Shown: positions 8,305 to 18,030, counted from the first letter of the stretch. The stretch: DNA of 64,000 nucleotides from Cellulosimicrobium cellulans (GCF_024124905.1 NZ_JAMXST010000005.1:62001-126000), one strand, 5' to 3'. Program-made: numbers and translations. Notes: generated by a model not told the origin, from the letters alone.

Positions 8305-9035
8305 CCCACGATCACCCGGCCCACCACGAAGATCAGCGTCCCGCCGACCGCGACCGGCAGCGCCGTCGCGGAGAACGCGCCGAGGCGCCCCCGCAGCTCC
8401 GGGAGCTGGTCGAAGAGCGCGTGGAGCGACGCGACGAGCAGGCCCGCGACGACGCCGGACCAGACGCCGCTCAGCAGGTCGAGGTCGGGCATGACGTACC
8501 CGACGGCACCGCCCGCGGCGACCGCGAGCCCCAGGGTGAGCGCGGCGTTGGTCCAGCCGCCCAGCGGCAGCGCCGAGACCGCGGAGGCGACGGCCAGCGC
8601 GACCGCGCACGTCACGACCAGGGACTCGCCCGCGTCGGTGCGTCCCGTCGCGATCCAGCCCGCGCACGACGTCGCGACGACGATCCCGCTCACGGTCCCG
8701 ACGAGCGACTCGACCAGCCGCGGGCGCCCGTCGCGGCGCAGGAGCTCGGCGACGAACGCGAGCACCACGGCGAGCGCGAGCACCACGGGCAGGTGCCGCA
8801 GCGCGGGCTCGCCGTGCGTCGCGGCCGTGGCACCCACGGCGCCGAGCCCGGCGATCGCGATGACGACGCGCGTCCCGCCGTGCACGGGGATGTCGAGCAG
8901 GCGCGGCCACCCGATCGCGACGATCAGGGCAAGGGCCCACGACGCCGCGGCGAGCGGGAGCGGGCCGAAGAACGCGGCGACGGCGATGCCCGCGGCGAGG
9001 CACGCCGTGACGACGGCCCGGGTCGAGAGGTCCAC
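8301..9035 (-). CDS. Multi-pass membrane protein of unknown function
   Basis: 244 aa from GTG at 9033-9035. Hydropathy suggests seven or eight helices: LAAGIAVAAFFGPLPLAA, WALALIVAIGW, VVIAIAGLGAVGATAA, VVLALAVVLAFVAELL, a VVATSCAGWIA segment, and others. A short charged loop RRDGRPRLVES could be cytoplasmic. I do not recognise a catalytic motif; a loose resemblance to phosphatidate cytidylyltransferase-like proteins is not strong enough to use. It is translationally coupled to the thioredoxin gene and diverges from glnR across a 281-bp gap. Confidence 0.7.
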   Translation of the reverse strand: MDLSTRAVVTACLAAGIAVAAFFGPLPLAAASWALALIVAIGWPRLLDIPVHGGTRVVIAIAGLGAVGATAATHGEPALRHLPVVLALAVVLAFVAELLRRDGRPRLVESLVGTVSGIVVATSCAGWIATGRTDAGESLVVTCAVALAVASAVSALPLGGWTNAALTLGLAVAAGGAVGYVMPDLDLLSGVWSGVVAGLLVASLHALFDQLPELRGRLGAFSATALPVAVGGTLIFVVGRVIVG

Positions 9036-9316
9036 GCGGTCAGCGCCCCGTTCGGGGGTCGCGGGAGGGCGTCGGGTCGTGCAGCACGCCTCAGAGTGTC
9101 GCAGAGTCTCCCGCCGGACCGCCTACCGGCCCGGCACGCGCACGGCCGTGGAACGTTCGCCGTGTCCGCGCCCGGCACGCGATACGGTAACCATCCACGG
9201 ACCGAGAACGTGGCCGATGACGTGGCGAGCCCCGCAGAGGTACGTCCCGGCCCGGTCGCCACGCGTCGACGCCCGGGGGCGCCGCCCGCGCCCCGCGACC
9301 CGGAAGGAGGTGCCGG

Positions 9317-10087
9317 ATGGCAGACCTGCTCATCCTCACCCCCGCGACAGGCGGTTCTGTCGAGGTCCTGCCTGCCCTCGGCCTGCTCTCGCACCGCATC
9401 CGAGTCCTTCCCATGGAGCCGTCGGCGCTCGTCGACGCCCCGGACTCCGACGTCGTGCTGCTCGACGCGCGGCGCGACCTCGTCGCGGCCCGCACCACGT
9501 GCCGCCTCCTGCACGCCACCGGGCTCACCGTCCCGCTCGTGCTCGTCCTCACCGAGGGCGGCCTGACCGTCGTCACGGCGGAGTGGGGGGCTGACGACCT
9601 CCTCCTGGAGGGCGCCGGCCCGGCGGAGGTCGAGGCCCGGCTGCGCCTCGTCGTCGAGCGGTCCGCGCGCGGCCCGGCCGAGGACGGTCCACAGGAGATC
9701 GCGGCGGGCGAGCTCGCGATCGACGCGAGCGGCTACACCGCACGGCTGCGTGGCCGGCCCATCGACCTCACCTACAAGGAGTTCGAGCTCCTCAAGTACC
9801 TCGTGCAGCACCCCGGCCGCGTGTTCACCCGCGCCCAGCTGCTCCAGGAGGTGTGGGGGTACGACTACTACGGCGGCACGCGGACCGTCGACGTCCACGT
9901 CCGGCGCCTGCGCGCCAAGCTCGGCCCCGAGCACGAGCAGCTCATCGGGACGGTGCGCAACGTCGGGTACCGGTTCGACCCGCCGAAGGACCGCCGCCCC
10001 GCCGAGGGGGCGGAGGACGCCGGGGCGGGCACCGCCGGGTCGTCGGCCGACAGCGGGCCCGGGACCCCGGTAGGTTCGTCCGGGTGA
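9317..10087 (+). CDS. glnR: GlnR, OmpR-type orphan regulator of nitrogen metabolism
   Basis: 256 aa from ATG at 9317, preceded by the strong Shine-Dalgarno AAGGAGGT. The N-terminal atypical receiver (residues 1-115) contains [17 protein letters not shown] and [16 protein letters not shown], which closely follow Streptomyces GlnR. GlnR receivers lack the full phosphorylation pocket and dimerise without a kinase. The C-terminal winged helix (residues about 130-225) has [12 protein letters not shown] and [17 protein letters not shown]. GlnR activates or represses ammonium assimilation genes. No sensor kinase gene is adjacent. A disordered Gly/Ser-rich tail ends the protein, and its stop overlaps the next start (GTGA). 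Confidence 0.95.
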   Translation: MADLLILTPATGGSVEVLPALGLLSHRIRVLPMEPSALVDAPDSDVVLLDARRDLVAARTTCRLLHATGLTVPLVLVLTEGGLTVVTAEWGADDLLLEGAGPAEVEARLRLVVERSARGPAEDGPQEIAAGELAIDASGYTARLRGRPIDLTYKEFELLKYLVQHPGRVFTRAQLLQEVWGYDYYGGTRTVDVHVRRLRAKLGPEHEQLIGTVRNVGYRFDPPKDRRPAEGAEDAGAGTAGSSADSGPGTPVGSSG

Positions 10088-11016
10088 CGCCCGACCCCTC
10101 CGACTTCACGTCCGCGCTGCCCGACGGCCCCTGGCGCCATGAGCTCGTCCCGGCCAACGGCGCGCGCTTCCACGTCGCGCTCGCCGGTCCCGAGGACCGC
10201 GGGGTGCGGGACCCCGGGCCGCCGCTCGTCGTCCTGCTCCACTCCTTCCCGCAGTTCTGGTGGGCGTGGCGCCACCAGATCGAGCCGCTCGCCGCGGCGG
10301 GCTACCGCGTCGCCGCGATGGACGTCCGGGGCGTCGGCGCCTCCGACAAGCCGCCGATCGGCTACGACGCCCCGACCCGCACGCGCGACATCGCGGGGGT
10401 CGTGCGCTCGCTCGGGTCCGGACGCGCCGTCGTCGTGGGCCACGGCACGGGCGGAAGCCTCGCCTGGGCGATGGCCGCGCTCCAGCCCGCCGTCACGGCC
10501 GGCGTCGCCGCGTTCTCCGCGCCGCATCCCGCGCGGCTGCACACCTCCGCCCGCCGTCTGCTCACGCCCGCCGCGCTGCGTCAGCTCGCGTTCTACCAGG
10601 TGCCCACGCTGCCCGAGCGCGCGCTCGTCCGCGGCGACCTCGTGGCCGAGGTGCTCGCGACCGGGGCGGCCACGCCCTTCGCGCCCGACGTCGTCGACAC
10701 GTACCGCACGGTCATGCGCATCCCGTTCGCGGCGCACACCGCCATGGAGTCGCTGCGCTGGGCGGTGCGCTCGACCCCTCGCCCGGACGGCCGTCGCTTC
10801 CTCGCCGCGCTCCGCCGCCCGATCGACGTCCCCGCGCTGCAGGTCCACGCCGAGGAGGACGGCCTCGTGCGACGCGACCTCGCGGACGCAGACGGCGCCG
10901 CGCTCGCCCGCGACTTCCGCTTCGAGGTCGTGGACGGTGCCGGCCACTACCTCCCCGAGGAGGCGCCCGACGCCGTGACGGAGCTGCTGCTCGACTGGCT
11001 CCCGCGCGCGGTCTAG
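10084..11016 (+). CDS. Alpha/beta hydrolase fold protein with a substituted nucleophile
   Basis: 310 aa from GTG at 10084, overlapping the glnR stop by 4 bp. The fold is clear: [19 protein letters not shown] (oxyanion-hole HSFP region), [15 protein letters not shown], and a C-terminal [12 protein letters not shown] with the expected His. This pattern matches epoxide hydrolase/haloalkane dehalogenase-like proteins, where the nucleophile elbow reads GHDWGG or similar. Here the elbow is GHGTGG, so residue 121 is Gly instead of Asp or Ser. The protein may be a non-enzymatic binding protein, or use another nucleophile. Coupling to glnR suggests shared regulation. Confidence 0.85.
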   Translation: MTPDPSDFTSALPDGPWRHELVPANGARFHVALAGPEDRGVRDPGPPLVVLLHSFPQFWWAWRHQIEPLAAAGYRVAAMDVRGVGASDKPPIGYDAPTRTRDIAGVVRSLGSGRAVVVGHGTGGSLAWAMAALQPAVTAGVAAFSAPHPARLHTSARRLLTPAALRQLAFYQVPTLPERALVRGDLVAEVLATGAATPFAPDVVDTYRTVMRIPFAAHTAMESLRWAVRSTPRPDGRRFLAALRRPIDVPALQVHAEEDGLVRRDLADADGAALARDFRFEVVDGAGHYLPEEAPDAVTELLLDWLPRAV

Positions 11017-11025
11017 CCGGGGACC

Positions 11026-11751
11026 TCAGCTCGTCTTGACGAGCTTCGCCGCCTTGACCGGGTCGACCTCGCCGACGCCGAAGGACGGGCACCAGCGGGC
11101 GATCGTGCACGCGCCGCACGCGGGCTTGCGCGCGAAGCACACCCGCCGGCCGTGGAAGATCAGCCGGTGCGAGAGCATCGTCCACTCCGACTTCTCGATG
11201 AGACCGCCGACGACCTGCTCGACCTTGACCGGGTCCTCCTCGGTGGTCCAGCCGAGACGGCGCACGAGCCGGCCGAAGTGGGTGTCGACCGTCAGCCCCG
11301 GCACGCCGAACGCGTTGCCCAGCACGACGTTCGCCGTCTTGCGACCCACGCCCGGCAGGGTCACGAGGTCCTCCAGGCGGCCCGGCACCTCGCCGTCGTA
11401 GCGCTCGACGAGCGCCTGGCCGATGCCGATGACCGACTGCGCCTTGGCCCGGAAGAACCCGGTGGGGCGCAGCATCTCCTCGAGCTCCTCCCGGTCCGCG
11501 CCCGCGTACGCCGCGGCGTCCGGGTAGCGCGCGAACAGCGCCGGGGTCGTGAGGTTCACGCGCTTGTCCGTGGTCTGCGCGGACAGGACGGTCGCGACGA
11601 GCAGCTCGAGCGGCGTCGTGAAGTCCAGCTCGCAGTGCGCGTCCGGATAGGTGACCGCGAGCTCGCGGTTGGTGCGGCGCGCCCGCCGGACGAGGGCGAG
11701 GTGCGACTCGGGCTTCGGCGCCCCCGTGCGGGCCGGCTCGGTGGTGGTCAC
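11026..11751 (-). CDS. nth: Endonuclease III (DNA glycosylase/AP lyase)
   Basis: 241 aa from GTG at 11749-11751. The helix-hairpin-helix [18 protein letters not shown] contains the catalytic Lys, followed by [13 protein letters not shown] with the catalytic Asp. The C-terminal [4Fe-4S] ligands are spaced Cys-x6-Cys-x2-Cys-x5-Cys ([17 protein letters not shown]). The enzyme removes oxidised pyrimidines and cleaves the abasic site in base excision repair. It is convergent with the alpha/beta hydrolase gene (9-bp gap) and divergent from the crp-like gene, as in mycobacteria where nth adjoins crp. Confidence 0.97.
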   Translation of the reverse strand: MTTTEPARTGAPKPESHLALVRRARRTNRELAVTYPDAHCELDFTTPLELLVATVLSAQTTDKRVNLTTPALFARYPDAAAYAGADREELEEMLRPTGFFRAKAQSVIGIGQALVERYDGEVPGRLEDLVTLPGVGRKTANVVLGNAFGVPGLTVDTHFGRLVRRLGWTTEEDPVKVEQVVGGLIEKSEWTMLSHRLIFHGRRVCFARKPACGACTIARWCPSFGVGEVDPVKAAKLVKTS

Positions 11752-11848
11752 GGACCCACCGTAGCCGCCGCCCCCGACACCCGAGTTGCAGCCGTAGGGC
11801 AGACTTGTCCTGGAACATTTCCGAGGACGAGACGATAGGACACCCCGC

Positions 11849-12526
11849 GTGGACGACGACGTTGTGCTCTCCGCCCCCCTGTTCGCGACGATGGACGCGG
11901 ACGAGACGCGCACCCTCTTCGAGTCGATGCAGCAGATCGAGCTCTCCCGCGGCGACGTGCTGTTCCGCGAGGGCGAGCCGGGCGACCGCCTCTACGTGAT
12001 CGCGAGCGGCAAGATCAAGCTGGGGCGCCGCTCCAACGACGGCCGCGAGAACCTCCTGTCGATCCTCGGCCCCGGCGAGATGTTCGGCGAGCTCTCCCTG
12101 TTCGACCCGGGCCCCCGCACCGCCACCGCGAGCTCCGTCGCCGACTCCGTCATCTACGAGCTCGGGCACGACCAGCTCGTCGAGTGGATCGAGAAGCACC
12201 CGAGCGTCGCCAAGCACCTGCTCAACGCCCTCGCGCGCCGGCTGCGCCGCACGAACGAGACGCTGGCCGACCTCGTGTTCTCCGACGTGCCGGGCCGCGT
12301 CGCCAAGGCGCTCCTCGACCTGTCGACGCGCTTCGGCGAGGAGACGGACGAGGGCATCCGCGTCGCGCACGACCTCACGCAGGAGGAGCTCGCGCAGCTC
12401 GTCGGCGCGTCGCGCGAGACCGTGAACAAGGCGCTCGCCGACTTCGCGACGCGCGGCTGGGTGCGCCGCGAGGGCCGGGCCGTCGTCCTGCTCGACATGG
12501 ACCGCCTGGAGCGCCGCGCGCGCTGA
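11849..12526 (+). CDS. crp: CRP/FNR-family cAMP receptor-like global regulator (Crp/GlxR)
   Basis: 225 aa from GTG at 11849. The N-terminal cyclic-nucleotide domain carries [20 protein letters not shown] and the phosphate-binding cassette [16 protein letters not shown] (about residues 79-94), with Glu81 and Arg90. The C-terminal winged helix includes [20 protein letters not shown]. The sequence closely parallels M. tuberculosis Rv3676 and C. glutamicum GlxR, which bind cAMP and control carbon metabolism. The shared intergenic region with nth (11752-11848) should hold both promoters. Confidence 0.95.
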   Translation: MDDDVVLSAPLFATMDADETRTLFESMQQIELSRGDVLFREGEPGDRLYVIASGKIKLGRRSNDGRENLLSILGPGEMFGELSLFDPGPRTATASSVADSVIYELGHDQLVEWIEKHPSVAKHLLNALARRLRRTNETLADLVFSDVPGRVAKALLDLSTRFGEETDEGIRVAHDLTQEELAQLVGASRETVNKALADFATRGWVRREGRAVVLLDMDRLERRAR

Positions 12527-12543
12527 CCGCCGCACCGACGAGG

Positions 12544-12589
12544 ACGGGGTCGGCGACCGGGTCCGCGAGGACCTGGCCGCCGACCCCGT
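12544..12589. terminator. Bidirectional terminator between crp and ridA
   Basis: Perfect 12-bp inverted repeat ACGGGGTCGGCG / CGCCGACCCCGT with a 22-nt loop, between the convergent crp-like and RidA genes. Its position 17 bp after the crp stop and 20 bp before the ridA stop suggests it serves both transcripts. Confidence 0.65.
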
Positions 12590-12609
12590 TCGCGTGCCGG
12601 CAGAGGGAG

Positions 12610-13098
12610 CTACTCCGCGAGCTCCACGACGATCTCGACCTCGACCGGGGCGTCGAGCGGCAGGACCGCGACGCCGACCGCGCTGCGGGCATGGACGCCC
12701 GCCTCGCCGAAGACCTCTCCGAGGAGGGTGCTCGCGCCGTTGACCACCCCGGGCTGCCCCGTGAACGACGGGTCGCTCGCGACGAACCCGACGACCTTCA
12801 CGACGCGGGCGACCTGGTCGAGGTTCCCGACGACGTCGTGCACGGCGGCGAGCGCGTTGAGCGCGCACTGCCGCGCGAGGGCTGCGGCCTCGGTGGACGG
12901 GACGAGCCCCTCGCCGTCGCCGACCTTGCCCGTCGCGGGCAGGGCGCCGTCCACGAACGGGAGCTGGCCCGACGTGTGGACGTACCGGCCCGAACGCACG
13001 GCGGGCACGTAGGCCGCGACGGGCGCCGCCACCGGCGGGAGGGCGAGGCCGAGCTCCGTCAGGCGCGCGGCGATCGTCCCGGCGGGGAACCCCGCCAC
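12610..13098 (-). CDS. ridA: RidA family protein (enamine/imine deaminase)
   Basis: 162 aa from GTG at 13096-13098; the stop of the upstream DUF4177 gene overlaps this start by one base (TAGTG). The YjgF/RidA fold is seen in YVHTSGQLPFVDG, a central helix with CALNALAAV, and VVGFVASDPSFTGQPGVVNGAS. The protein ends in VEVEIVVELAE. RidA enzymes hydrolyse reactive 2-aminoacrylate. The catalytic Arg of canonical RidA is not obvious, so this may be one of the Rid subfamilies with altered activity. Members next to crp and nth are conserved in actinobacteria. Confidence 0.85.
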   Translation of the reverse strand: MAGFPAGTIAARLTELGLALPPVAAPVAAYVPAVRSGRYVHTSGQLPFVDGALPATGKVGDGEGLVPSTEAAALARQCALNALAAVHDVVGNLDQVARVVKVVGFVASDPSFTGQPGVVNGASTLLGEVFGEAGVHARSAVGVAVLPLDAPVEVEIVVELAE

Positions 13099-13262
13099 TA
13101 CTTCTCCCCGGTCGGGCGCTTGAGGTAGGCGACGAGGCCGTTGCCGTCGGGGCCCGTGACGACCTGGACGAGCTCCCAGCCGTCGGAGCCCCACTGGTCG
13201 AGGACGGCCTTGGTGTTGTGGATGATGAGGGGGATGGTCGCGTACTCCCACGTGGTTGCCAT
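13098..13262 (-). CDS. DUF4177 family small protein
   Basis: 54 aa from ATG at 13260-13262. The sequence starts MATTWEYATIPLIIHNTKAV, then has WGSDGWELVQVVTGPDGNGLVAYLKRP, the strand-helix-strand signature of DUF4177. The function is unknown. It is the first gene of a two-gene unit with ridA (1-nt overlap) and diverges from the PBP gene, with 129 bp between the starts. Confidence 0.88.
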   Translation of the reverse strand: MATTWEYATIPLIIHNTKAVLDQWGSDGWELVQVVTGPDGNGLVAYLKRPTGEK

Positions 13263-13391
13263 GGGGCGAGCGTAGTCGGCCGCCGCGGGCATCACCCGCG
13301 AGCACCGCCGCGGGATGCTTACACAACCCGCACACCCGCGAGCCCCGGGATCCCGGGGCCCTCCCAGGGTCGCTCCCGTAGGGTTGGCACC

Positions 13392-15740
13392 ATGGCTTCC
13401 CCTGTGCGTCCTCGCGGCCGGCAGATCAACGCGTACCAGCTCGTCGCCCTCTTCCTGGCGTTCGTGCTGGTCTCCGGCGTGGGCGGCGTCCTCGCGGCCG
13501 GACTGCTCGTCCCGCTCGCCGCCGGGGCGAACACGGCGACCGACACCGCCGTCGAGGTGTTCGACGAGCTGCCGGCGGACCTCGAGCCGGGCCCGCTGTC
13601 CGAGCAGTCGCGCATCTACGCCAACGACGGCACGACGCGCCTCGCGACGTTCTACACCGAGAACCGCATCGTGGTCCCGCTGGACCAGGTCTCGGACGCG
13701 ATGAAGAACGCGGTCATCGCGATCGAGGACAAGCGCTTCTGGGACCACGGCGGCGTCGACGTCGAGGGTCTCCCCCGCGCGGTCGTCAACAACATCACGG
13801 GCGGCGACACCCAGGGCGCCTCGACGCTCACGCAGCAGTACGTGAAGAACGTGCTCATCGAGCAGGCGGTCCGCGAGAACGACACCATGGCGCTCTACGA
13901 GGCCAACGAGAAGTCGCTCGGGCGCAAGGCGCGCGAGGCCAAGCTGGCCATCGCGCTCGAGAAGAAGATGACCAAGGAGGAGATCCTCCAGGGGTACCTC
14001 AACATCGCGCAGTTCGGCCGCTCGGTCTACGGCGTGGAGACGGCGGCGCGGCACTACTTCAACAAGAGCGCGATCGATCTCGACTACGTCGAGGCCGCGA
14101 CGATCGCGGGCATCACCAAGGCGCCGTCGACGTACGACCCGACCACGGAGCCGGAGAACGCCCAGAAGCGTCGCGACATCGTGCTCAACCAGATGTACCA
14201 GCAGGGGTACATCACCCGGGAGGAGTACGACACGGGCCGCGCCCGTCCGATCGCCGACACGCTCTCCGTCCAGCCGCTCGAGGCGGGCTGCCAGGCATCC
14301 GGCGGATCGGCGTTCTTCTGCGACTACGTCACGAAGATCATCATGTCCGACCCGGTGTTCGGCGAGACCAAGGAGGAGCGCCAGACGCTGCTCTACCGCG
14401 GCGGCCTCGACATCTACACGACGCTCGACCCCGCCATGCAGGCAGCGGCAGAGCAGCACGCCTCGGCGGCGGTCCCGGCGGACGACCCGAGCCAGATCGA
14501 GGACGCGATCGTCACCGTCGAGCCGGGGACCGGCAAGATCCTCGCGATGGCGCAGAACCGCGCGTTCGACAACACCCAGGAGCCCGCGCCGAACACGACG
14601 GCGGTCAACTACAGCGTCGACCAGGCCCACGGGTCGTCCAACGGGTTCTCCCCCGGCTCGACGTGGAAGCCGTTCGTGCTCGCCGAGTGGCTCAACCAGG
14701 GGCACTCGCTCTACGAGACCGTGAGCGCCAACAAGCGCACCTGGACGATCAACCGCGACTTCCACGCGAGCTGCACGCGGCTCGGGAACGAGAAGTGGAC
14801 CCCCGCGAACTCCGACGGGCCCGGCAGCGGGTCGATGTCGGTCCTCAAGGCGACGTACAACTCCGTCAACACCGCGTACACCACGATGGCGAGCCAGCTC
14901 GACCTGTGCGGCATCGCGACCACCGCGAAGGCCGCCGGGTTCCAGCCGTCGATGCTCCGGGACGAGGGCAACATCGACATCAACGCGTCGATGATCCTCG
15001 GCACCCAGAACTCCTCCCCGCTGCAGATGGCCGCGGCGTACGCGACGTTCGCGAGCGGCGGCACGTACTGCTCGCCCGTCGCGATCACCAAGGTCCTCGA
15101 CTCCGACGGCCAGGAGCTCCCGGTGCCGTCCGCGAACTGCCAGCCCAACGCCATCGACCCGACGGTCGCGAACACGGTCACCTACGCGCTGCAGCAGGTG
15201 CTCACGCAGGGCTCCGGGCGCGGCAACGGTCTCGCCGACGGGCGTCCTGCCGCCGGCAAGACCGGCACGGCGAACAACAACACGCACACGTGGTTCATCG
15301 GGTACACCCCGCAGGTCGTCACCGCCGTGTGGATCGGCAACGCCGAGAGCGACGTCCCGATGAACGGGCGCTTCACGATCAACGGGAAGACCCGCCCCTA
15401 CTGGTACGGCTCGAGCCTGGCCGCGCCGACCTGGCGCGACTACATGAACCAGATCCTCGCCGGCCAGCCCGCCCCGGGCTTCGCCGACCCGGACTGGAAG
15501 CGGATCAACGCCCCCGCCCCGCCCCCCACGGCGCCGACGACCCCCGAGGGTGGCGGCGGCGACCAGGGCGGCGGCCAGGGTGGTGACCAGGGCGGCGGCG
15601 ACCAGGGCGGCGGCGACGCCCCCGACGCCGACGCCGGCGGAGGTCGTGGCGACCGCGGTGACCGCGGGAACGGGGCCGGCCGCGACGACGTCGACCTCGG
15701 CGAGTGGTTCGGCAACCTCGGCGGCGGGGGGAACGGCTGA
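13392..15740 (+). CDS. Class A penicillin-binding protein (transglycosylase/transpeptidase)
   Basis: 782 aa from ATG at 13392. A cytoplasmic N-terminus and one signal anchor (residues 16-45) precede the GT51 domain with EDKRFWDHGG (Glu112 as catalytic base) and GASTLTQQYVKN. The transpeptidase domain has Ser423-Thr-Trp-Lys426 (in SPGSTWKP), an SxN-type SVN and KTGT at 623-626. It polymerises and cross-links peptidoglycan outside the membrane. The C-terminal tail from about residue 715 is Gly/Asp/Gln-rich low-complexity (GGDQGGGQGG type). It diverges from DUF4177 and is followed by a metallophosphoesterase gene with overlap, a conserved pairing in actinobacteria. Confidence 0.96.
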   Translation: MASPVRPRGRQINAYQLVALFLAFVLVSGVGGVLAAGLLVPLAAGANTATDTAVEVFDELPADLEPGPLSEQSRIYANDGTTRLATFYTENRIVVPLDQVSDAMKNAVIAIEDKRFWDHGGVDVEGLPRAVVNNITGGDTQGASTLTQQYVKNVLIEQAVRENDTMALYEANEKSLGRKAREAKLAIALEKKMTKEEILQGYLNIAQFGRSVYGVETAARHYFNKSAIDLDYVEAATIAGITKAPSTYDPTTEPENAQKRRDIVLNQMYQQGYITREEYDTGRARPIADTLSVQPLEAGCQASGGSAFFCDYVTKIIMSDPVFGETKEERQTLLYRGGLDIYTTLDPAMQAAAEQHASAAVPADDPSQIEDAIVTVEPGTGKILAMAQNRAFDNTQEPAPNTTAVNYSVDQAHGSSNGFSPGSTWKPFVLAEWLNQGHSLYETVSANKRTWTINRDFHASCTRLGNEKWTPANSDGPGSGSMSVLKATYNSVNTAYTTMASQLDLCGIATTAKAAGFQPSMLRDEGNIDINASMILGTQNSSPLQMAAAYATFASGGTYCSPVAITKVLDSDGQELPVPSANCQPNAIDPTVANTVTYALQQVLTQGSGRGNGLADGRPAAGKTGTANNNTHTWFIGYTPQVVTAVWIGNAESDVPMNGRFTINGKTRPYWYGSSLAAPTWRDYMNQILAGQPAPGFADPDWKRINAPAPPPTAPTTPEGGGGDQGGGQGGDQGGGDQGGGDAPDADAGGGRGDRGDRGNGAGRDDVDLGEWFGNLGGGGNG

Positions 15741-16702
15741 GCGCCGTCGGCCCGCGCCGGGCCCTGCGCGGGCTCGGTGCGCTCGCCGCAGTCGGTCTGG
15801 CGGGCGTCGCGTACGCGCACGTCGAGACCAAGCTCTTCACGCTCCGCCGGGTGACCGTGCCCGTGCTGCCCGCCGGCACGCCCGACCTGCGGGTGCTCCA
15901 CGTCTCGGACCTCCACCTGGTCCCCAGCCAGCGGCGCAAGATCGAGTGGGTGCGCTCGCTCGCCGAGCTCGAGCCGGACCTCGTCGTCGACACGGGAGAC
16001 AACCTCGCGCACGTCGACTCGCTCGAACCCCTGCTGCACGCGCTCGAGCCGCTGCTGTCGGCTCCCGGAGCCTTCGTCATGGGGTCGAACGACTACTACG
16101 CGCCCGTCCCCAAGAACCCGGCGCGGTACCTCCTGCCGGACGCGCGCGTGCCGTTCGCGTCCCAGGCACGCCTGCTGCCCGCGAGCGAGCTCGCCGCGGC
16201 GATGCGTGACGCGGGCTGGGTCGACCTCACGAACCGTCGCGACGTCCTCGAGGTCGGCGGCGTCCGCCTCGACCTCGTCGGCGTGGACGACCCTCACCTC
16301 GACCGGGACGTCTTCCCGGCGCCCACCGCGCCGGACGGCCGCCACGACGGCCCCGAGGCGCCGTCGAGCGACGGACCGGTGCTCCGCGTCGGGGTCACGC
16401 ACGCCCCGTACCGGCGCGTCCTGGACGCCATGCACGACGACGCCGCGGAGCTGATCCTCGCGGGCCACACCCACGGCGGGCAGCTCTGCGTGCCCGGGTT
16501 CGGCGCGCTCGTCACGAACTGCGACATCGACCGACGGCGGGCCAAGGGCCTGCACGGCTGGCCCGGGGCGCGGCCCGACGCACCGGGCGGCGAGGACTCG
16601 ACATGGCTCCACGTCTCCGCCGGAGCGGGCACCTCGCCGTACGCGCAGGTGCGGTTCGCGTGCCGACCCGAGGCGACGCTGCTCACCCTGACGGCACGCT
16701 GA
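15704..16702 (+). CDS. Metallophosphoesterase, YkuE-like, membrane-anchored
   Basis: 332 aa if GTG at 15704 is used (37-bp overlap with the PBP gene). No canonical start lies closer to the first conserved residues, so the start is uncertain. After an N-terminal hydrophobic stretch (LGALAAVGLAGVAYAHV) come the five metal-binding blocks: VSDLHL, DTGDN, GSND (for the usual GNHD), GVTHAP and GHTHGGQ. These define a calcineurin-like dinuclear phosphoesterase of the YkuE/YaeI group. The Asn-His to Asn-Asp variation in block III is worth noting. The substrate is not known; YkuE relatives act on cell-envelope or lipid phosphates. Confidence 0.86.
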   Translation: MVRQPRRRGERLSAVGPRRALRGLGALAAVGLAGVAYAHVETKLFTLRRVTVPVLPAGTPDLRVLHVSDLHLVPSQRRKIEWVRSLAELEPDLVVDTGDNLAHVDSLEPLLHALEPLLSAPGAFVMGSNDYYAPVPKNPARYLLPDARVPFASQARLLPASELAAAMRDAGWVDLTNRRDVLEVGGVRLDLVGVDDPHLDRDVFPAPTAPDGRHDGPEAPSSDGPVLRVGVTHAPYRRVLDAMHDDAAELILAGHTHGGQLCVPGFGALVTNCDIDRRRAKGLHGWPGARPDAPGGEDSTWLHVSAGAGTSPYAQVRFACRPEATLLTLTAR

Positions 16703-16711
16703 CCGCGGTGC

Positions 16712-16736
16712 GCGCGCCCTCACCGCGAGGGCGCGC
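16712..16736 (+). terminator. Probable terminator after the PBP/metallophosphoesterase genes
   Basis: Perfect 10-bp stem GCGCGCCCTC / GAGGGCGCGC with a 5-nt loop, 10 bp after the metallophosphoesterase stop; flanking bases extend the pairing with a 2-nt bulge. Confidence 0.6.
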
Positions 16737-16858
16737 ACCGGGTGTCGCCGGGGTCACGGGAATCGAGTTTCGTCGCACGGCACTTCGTCGGCTATTCTGA
16801 GCAGGCTTCCCGCGCGGAAGACGAGGACTCCTCGTCGATCGTCGTGCGGACGAGCAAC

Positions 16859-16936
<78 letters not shown>

Positions 16937-16938
16937 GC

Positions 16939-16973
16939 AGAAGGCCCGGAATCGCCACGATTCCGGGCCTTCT
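16939..16973 (+). terminator. Intrinsic terminator of tRNA-Pro
   Basis: A 16-bp perfect stem (AGAAGGCCCGGAATCG and its complement) with a 3-nt loop, starting 3 bp after the CCA end and running into TTCTTC. This is the most classical intrinsic terminator in the window. Confidence 0.88.
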
Positions 16974-17017
16974 TCATGTCCGTCGCCAGAGGCGTCCCCG
17001 CTCCCCGACCCCCGTCC

Positions 17018-17863
17018 TCAGGACCGGCCCGCACCGAGGCCGGTCGCCGTCCCGGCGGCGTCGCACGGTGGGTCGATCGTCACCCCCGCCGCCTCCGCCT
17101 CCCCCACCAGGAGGACGAGGGCGCGCTCCATCGCCGTCGGCTGCAGCTTGCCGACCTGGTGCCCGTGCGGATGGTCGAAGAACGCGAGCAGGCACAGCAG
17201 GAGCGTGATGACGAGCGTGACGCTGCCCATGAGCAGGCCCTGCGTCGCGGCACGCTCCGCGGAGTCGGCGAAGAAGAGCAGGAAGACGAAGACGGTCGCG
17301 GAGACGACGAAGAGGACGAGCCACAGCGGCAGCGGGATCAGGCCCTCCGCGCCGTGCACGCGGGACTGGCGGGCGTCCTCGCGGGCCGCGGTCTGGTCCA
17401 TCCACCGGTCGTAGGCGGACTGCTGGGTGTCCGACGCGGGGACGACGTCGCGCACGGTCCGGTAGAGCGCGACCCCCCACGGGTTGACGGCCTCGCCGAG
17501 CTCGCCGTCCGCCATCTGCTCCCACTCGTTCGCGACGACGTACCGGGCGTAGCAGACGAGCTCGCCGGAGAGCCGCGCCGCGTCGTCGGGGGCGAAGAAC
17601 TGCGCGGTCTCCAGCTGCTGCACGACGATCCGCGCCTCGGCCTCAGCGCCGCTCCTCGCCTCGTCGTAGGACTCGAAGGCGAGGAAGACGATGAAACCGA
17701 GGAGCACCGAGAAGCCGGTGGCGACCACCCCGAAGACCCCGGACGCCCGGTCGCCGTCGCTGAACCGGCTGCCGGCCGGTGCACGCCGCCGGACGAGGAG
17801 CATCGTCGCGACCGCCACGGCGACGACGACGGCGGTCACGATCGCGCCGACGACGATGCTCAC
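17018..17863 (-). CDS. DUF4239 family membrane protein
   Basis: 281 aa from GTG at 17861-17863. Two N-terminal helices (VVGAIVTAVVVAVAVATMLLV and GVFGVVATGFSVLLGFIVFLAF) and two C-terminal ones (LPLWLVLFVVSATVFVFLLFF, GLLMGSVTLVITLLLCLLAFF) bracket a soluble helical region rich in Glu/Ala. The FESYDEARSGAEAEA stretch after helix 2 and FFDHPHG after the last helix are characteristic of DUF4239 (bestrophin-like). The function is unknown; an ion-channel relation is only a family suggestion. Confidence 0.83.
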   Translation of the reverse strand: MSIVVGAIVTAVVVAVAVATMLLVRRRAPAGSRFSDGDRASGVFGVVATGFSVLLGFIVFLAFESYDEARSGAEAEARIVVQQLETAQFFAPDDAARLSGELVCYARYVVANEWEQMADGELGEAVNPWGVALYRTVRDVVPASDTQQSAYDRWMDQTAAREDARQSRVHGAEGLIPLPLWLVLFVVSATVFVFLLFFADSAERAATQGLLMGSVTLVITLLLCLLAFFDHPHGHQVGKLQPTAMERALVLLVGEAEAAGVTIDPPCDAAGTATGLGAGRS

Positions 17864-18030
17864 GGCACCTCCTCCGCGCGGGGACCGCCGCGCGGTGCAC
17901 GACGGTGCTGTCGTGGACAGCCTGCCCGTGCGCACCGCACGGGGCGTCACGCGAAACGCATGAACGCTGCCACGGCGCGGCGGCGCGAACCGGCGTGCGC
18001 CACGCCCAGGGCCGTGCGCACACCTGCCAC

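Noticed and set aside
9190-9220. GlnR box in its own upstream region
   Set aside because: GTAAC then CGGAC with a 6-bp gap is only a weak match to the GlnR consensus; not called.
13218-13391. Longer PBP start at 13218
   Set aside because: Adds a Pro/Arg-rich segment through the promoter region; the ATG at 13392 gives a normal cytoplasmic tail and signal anchor.
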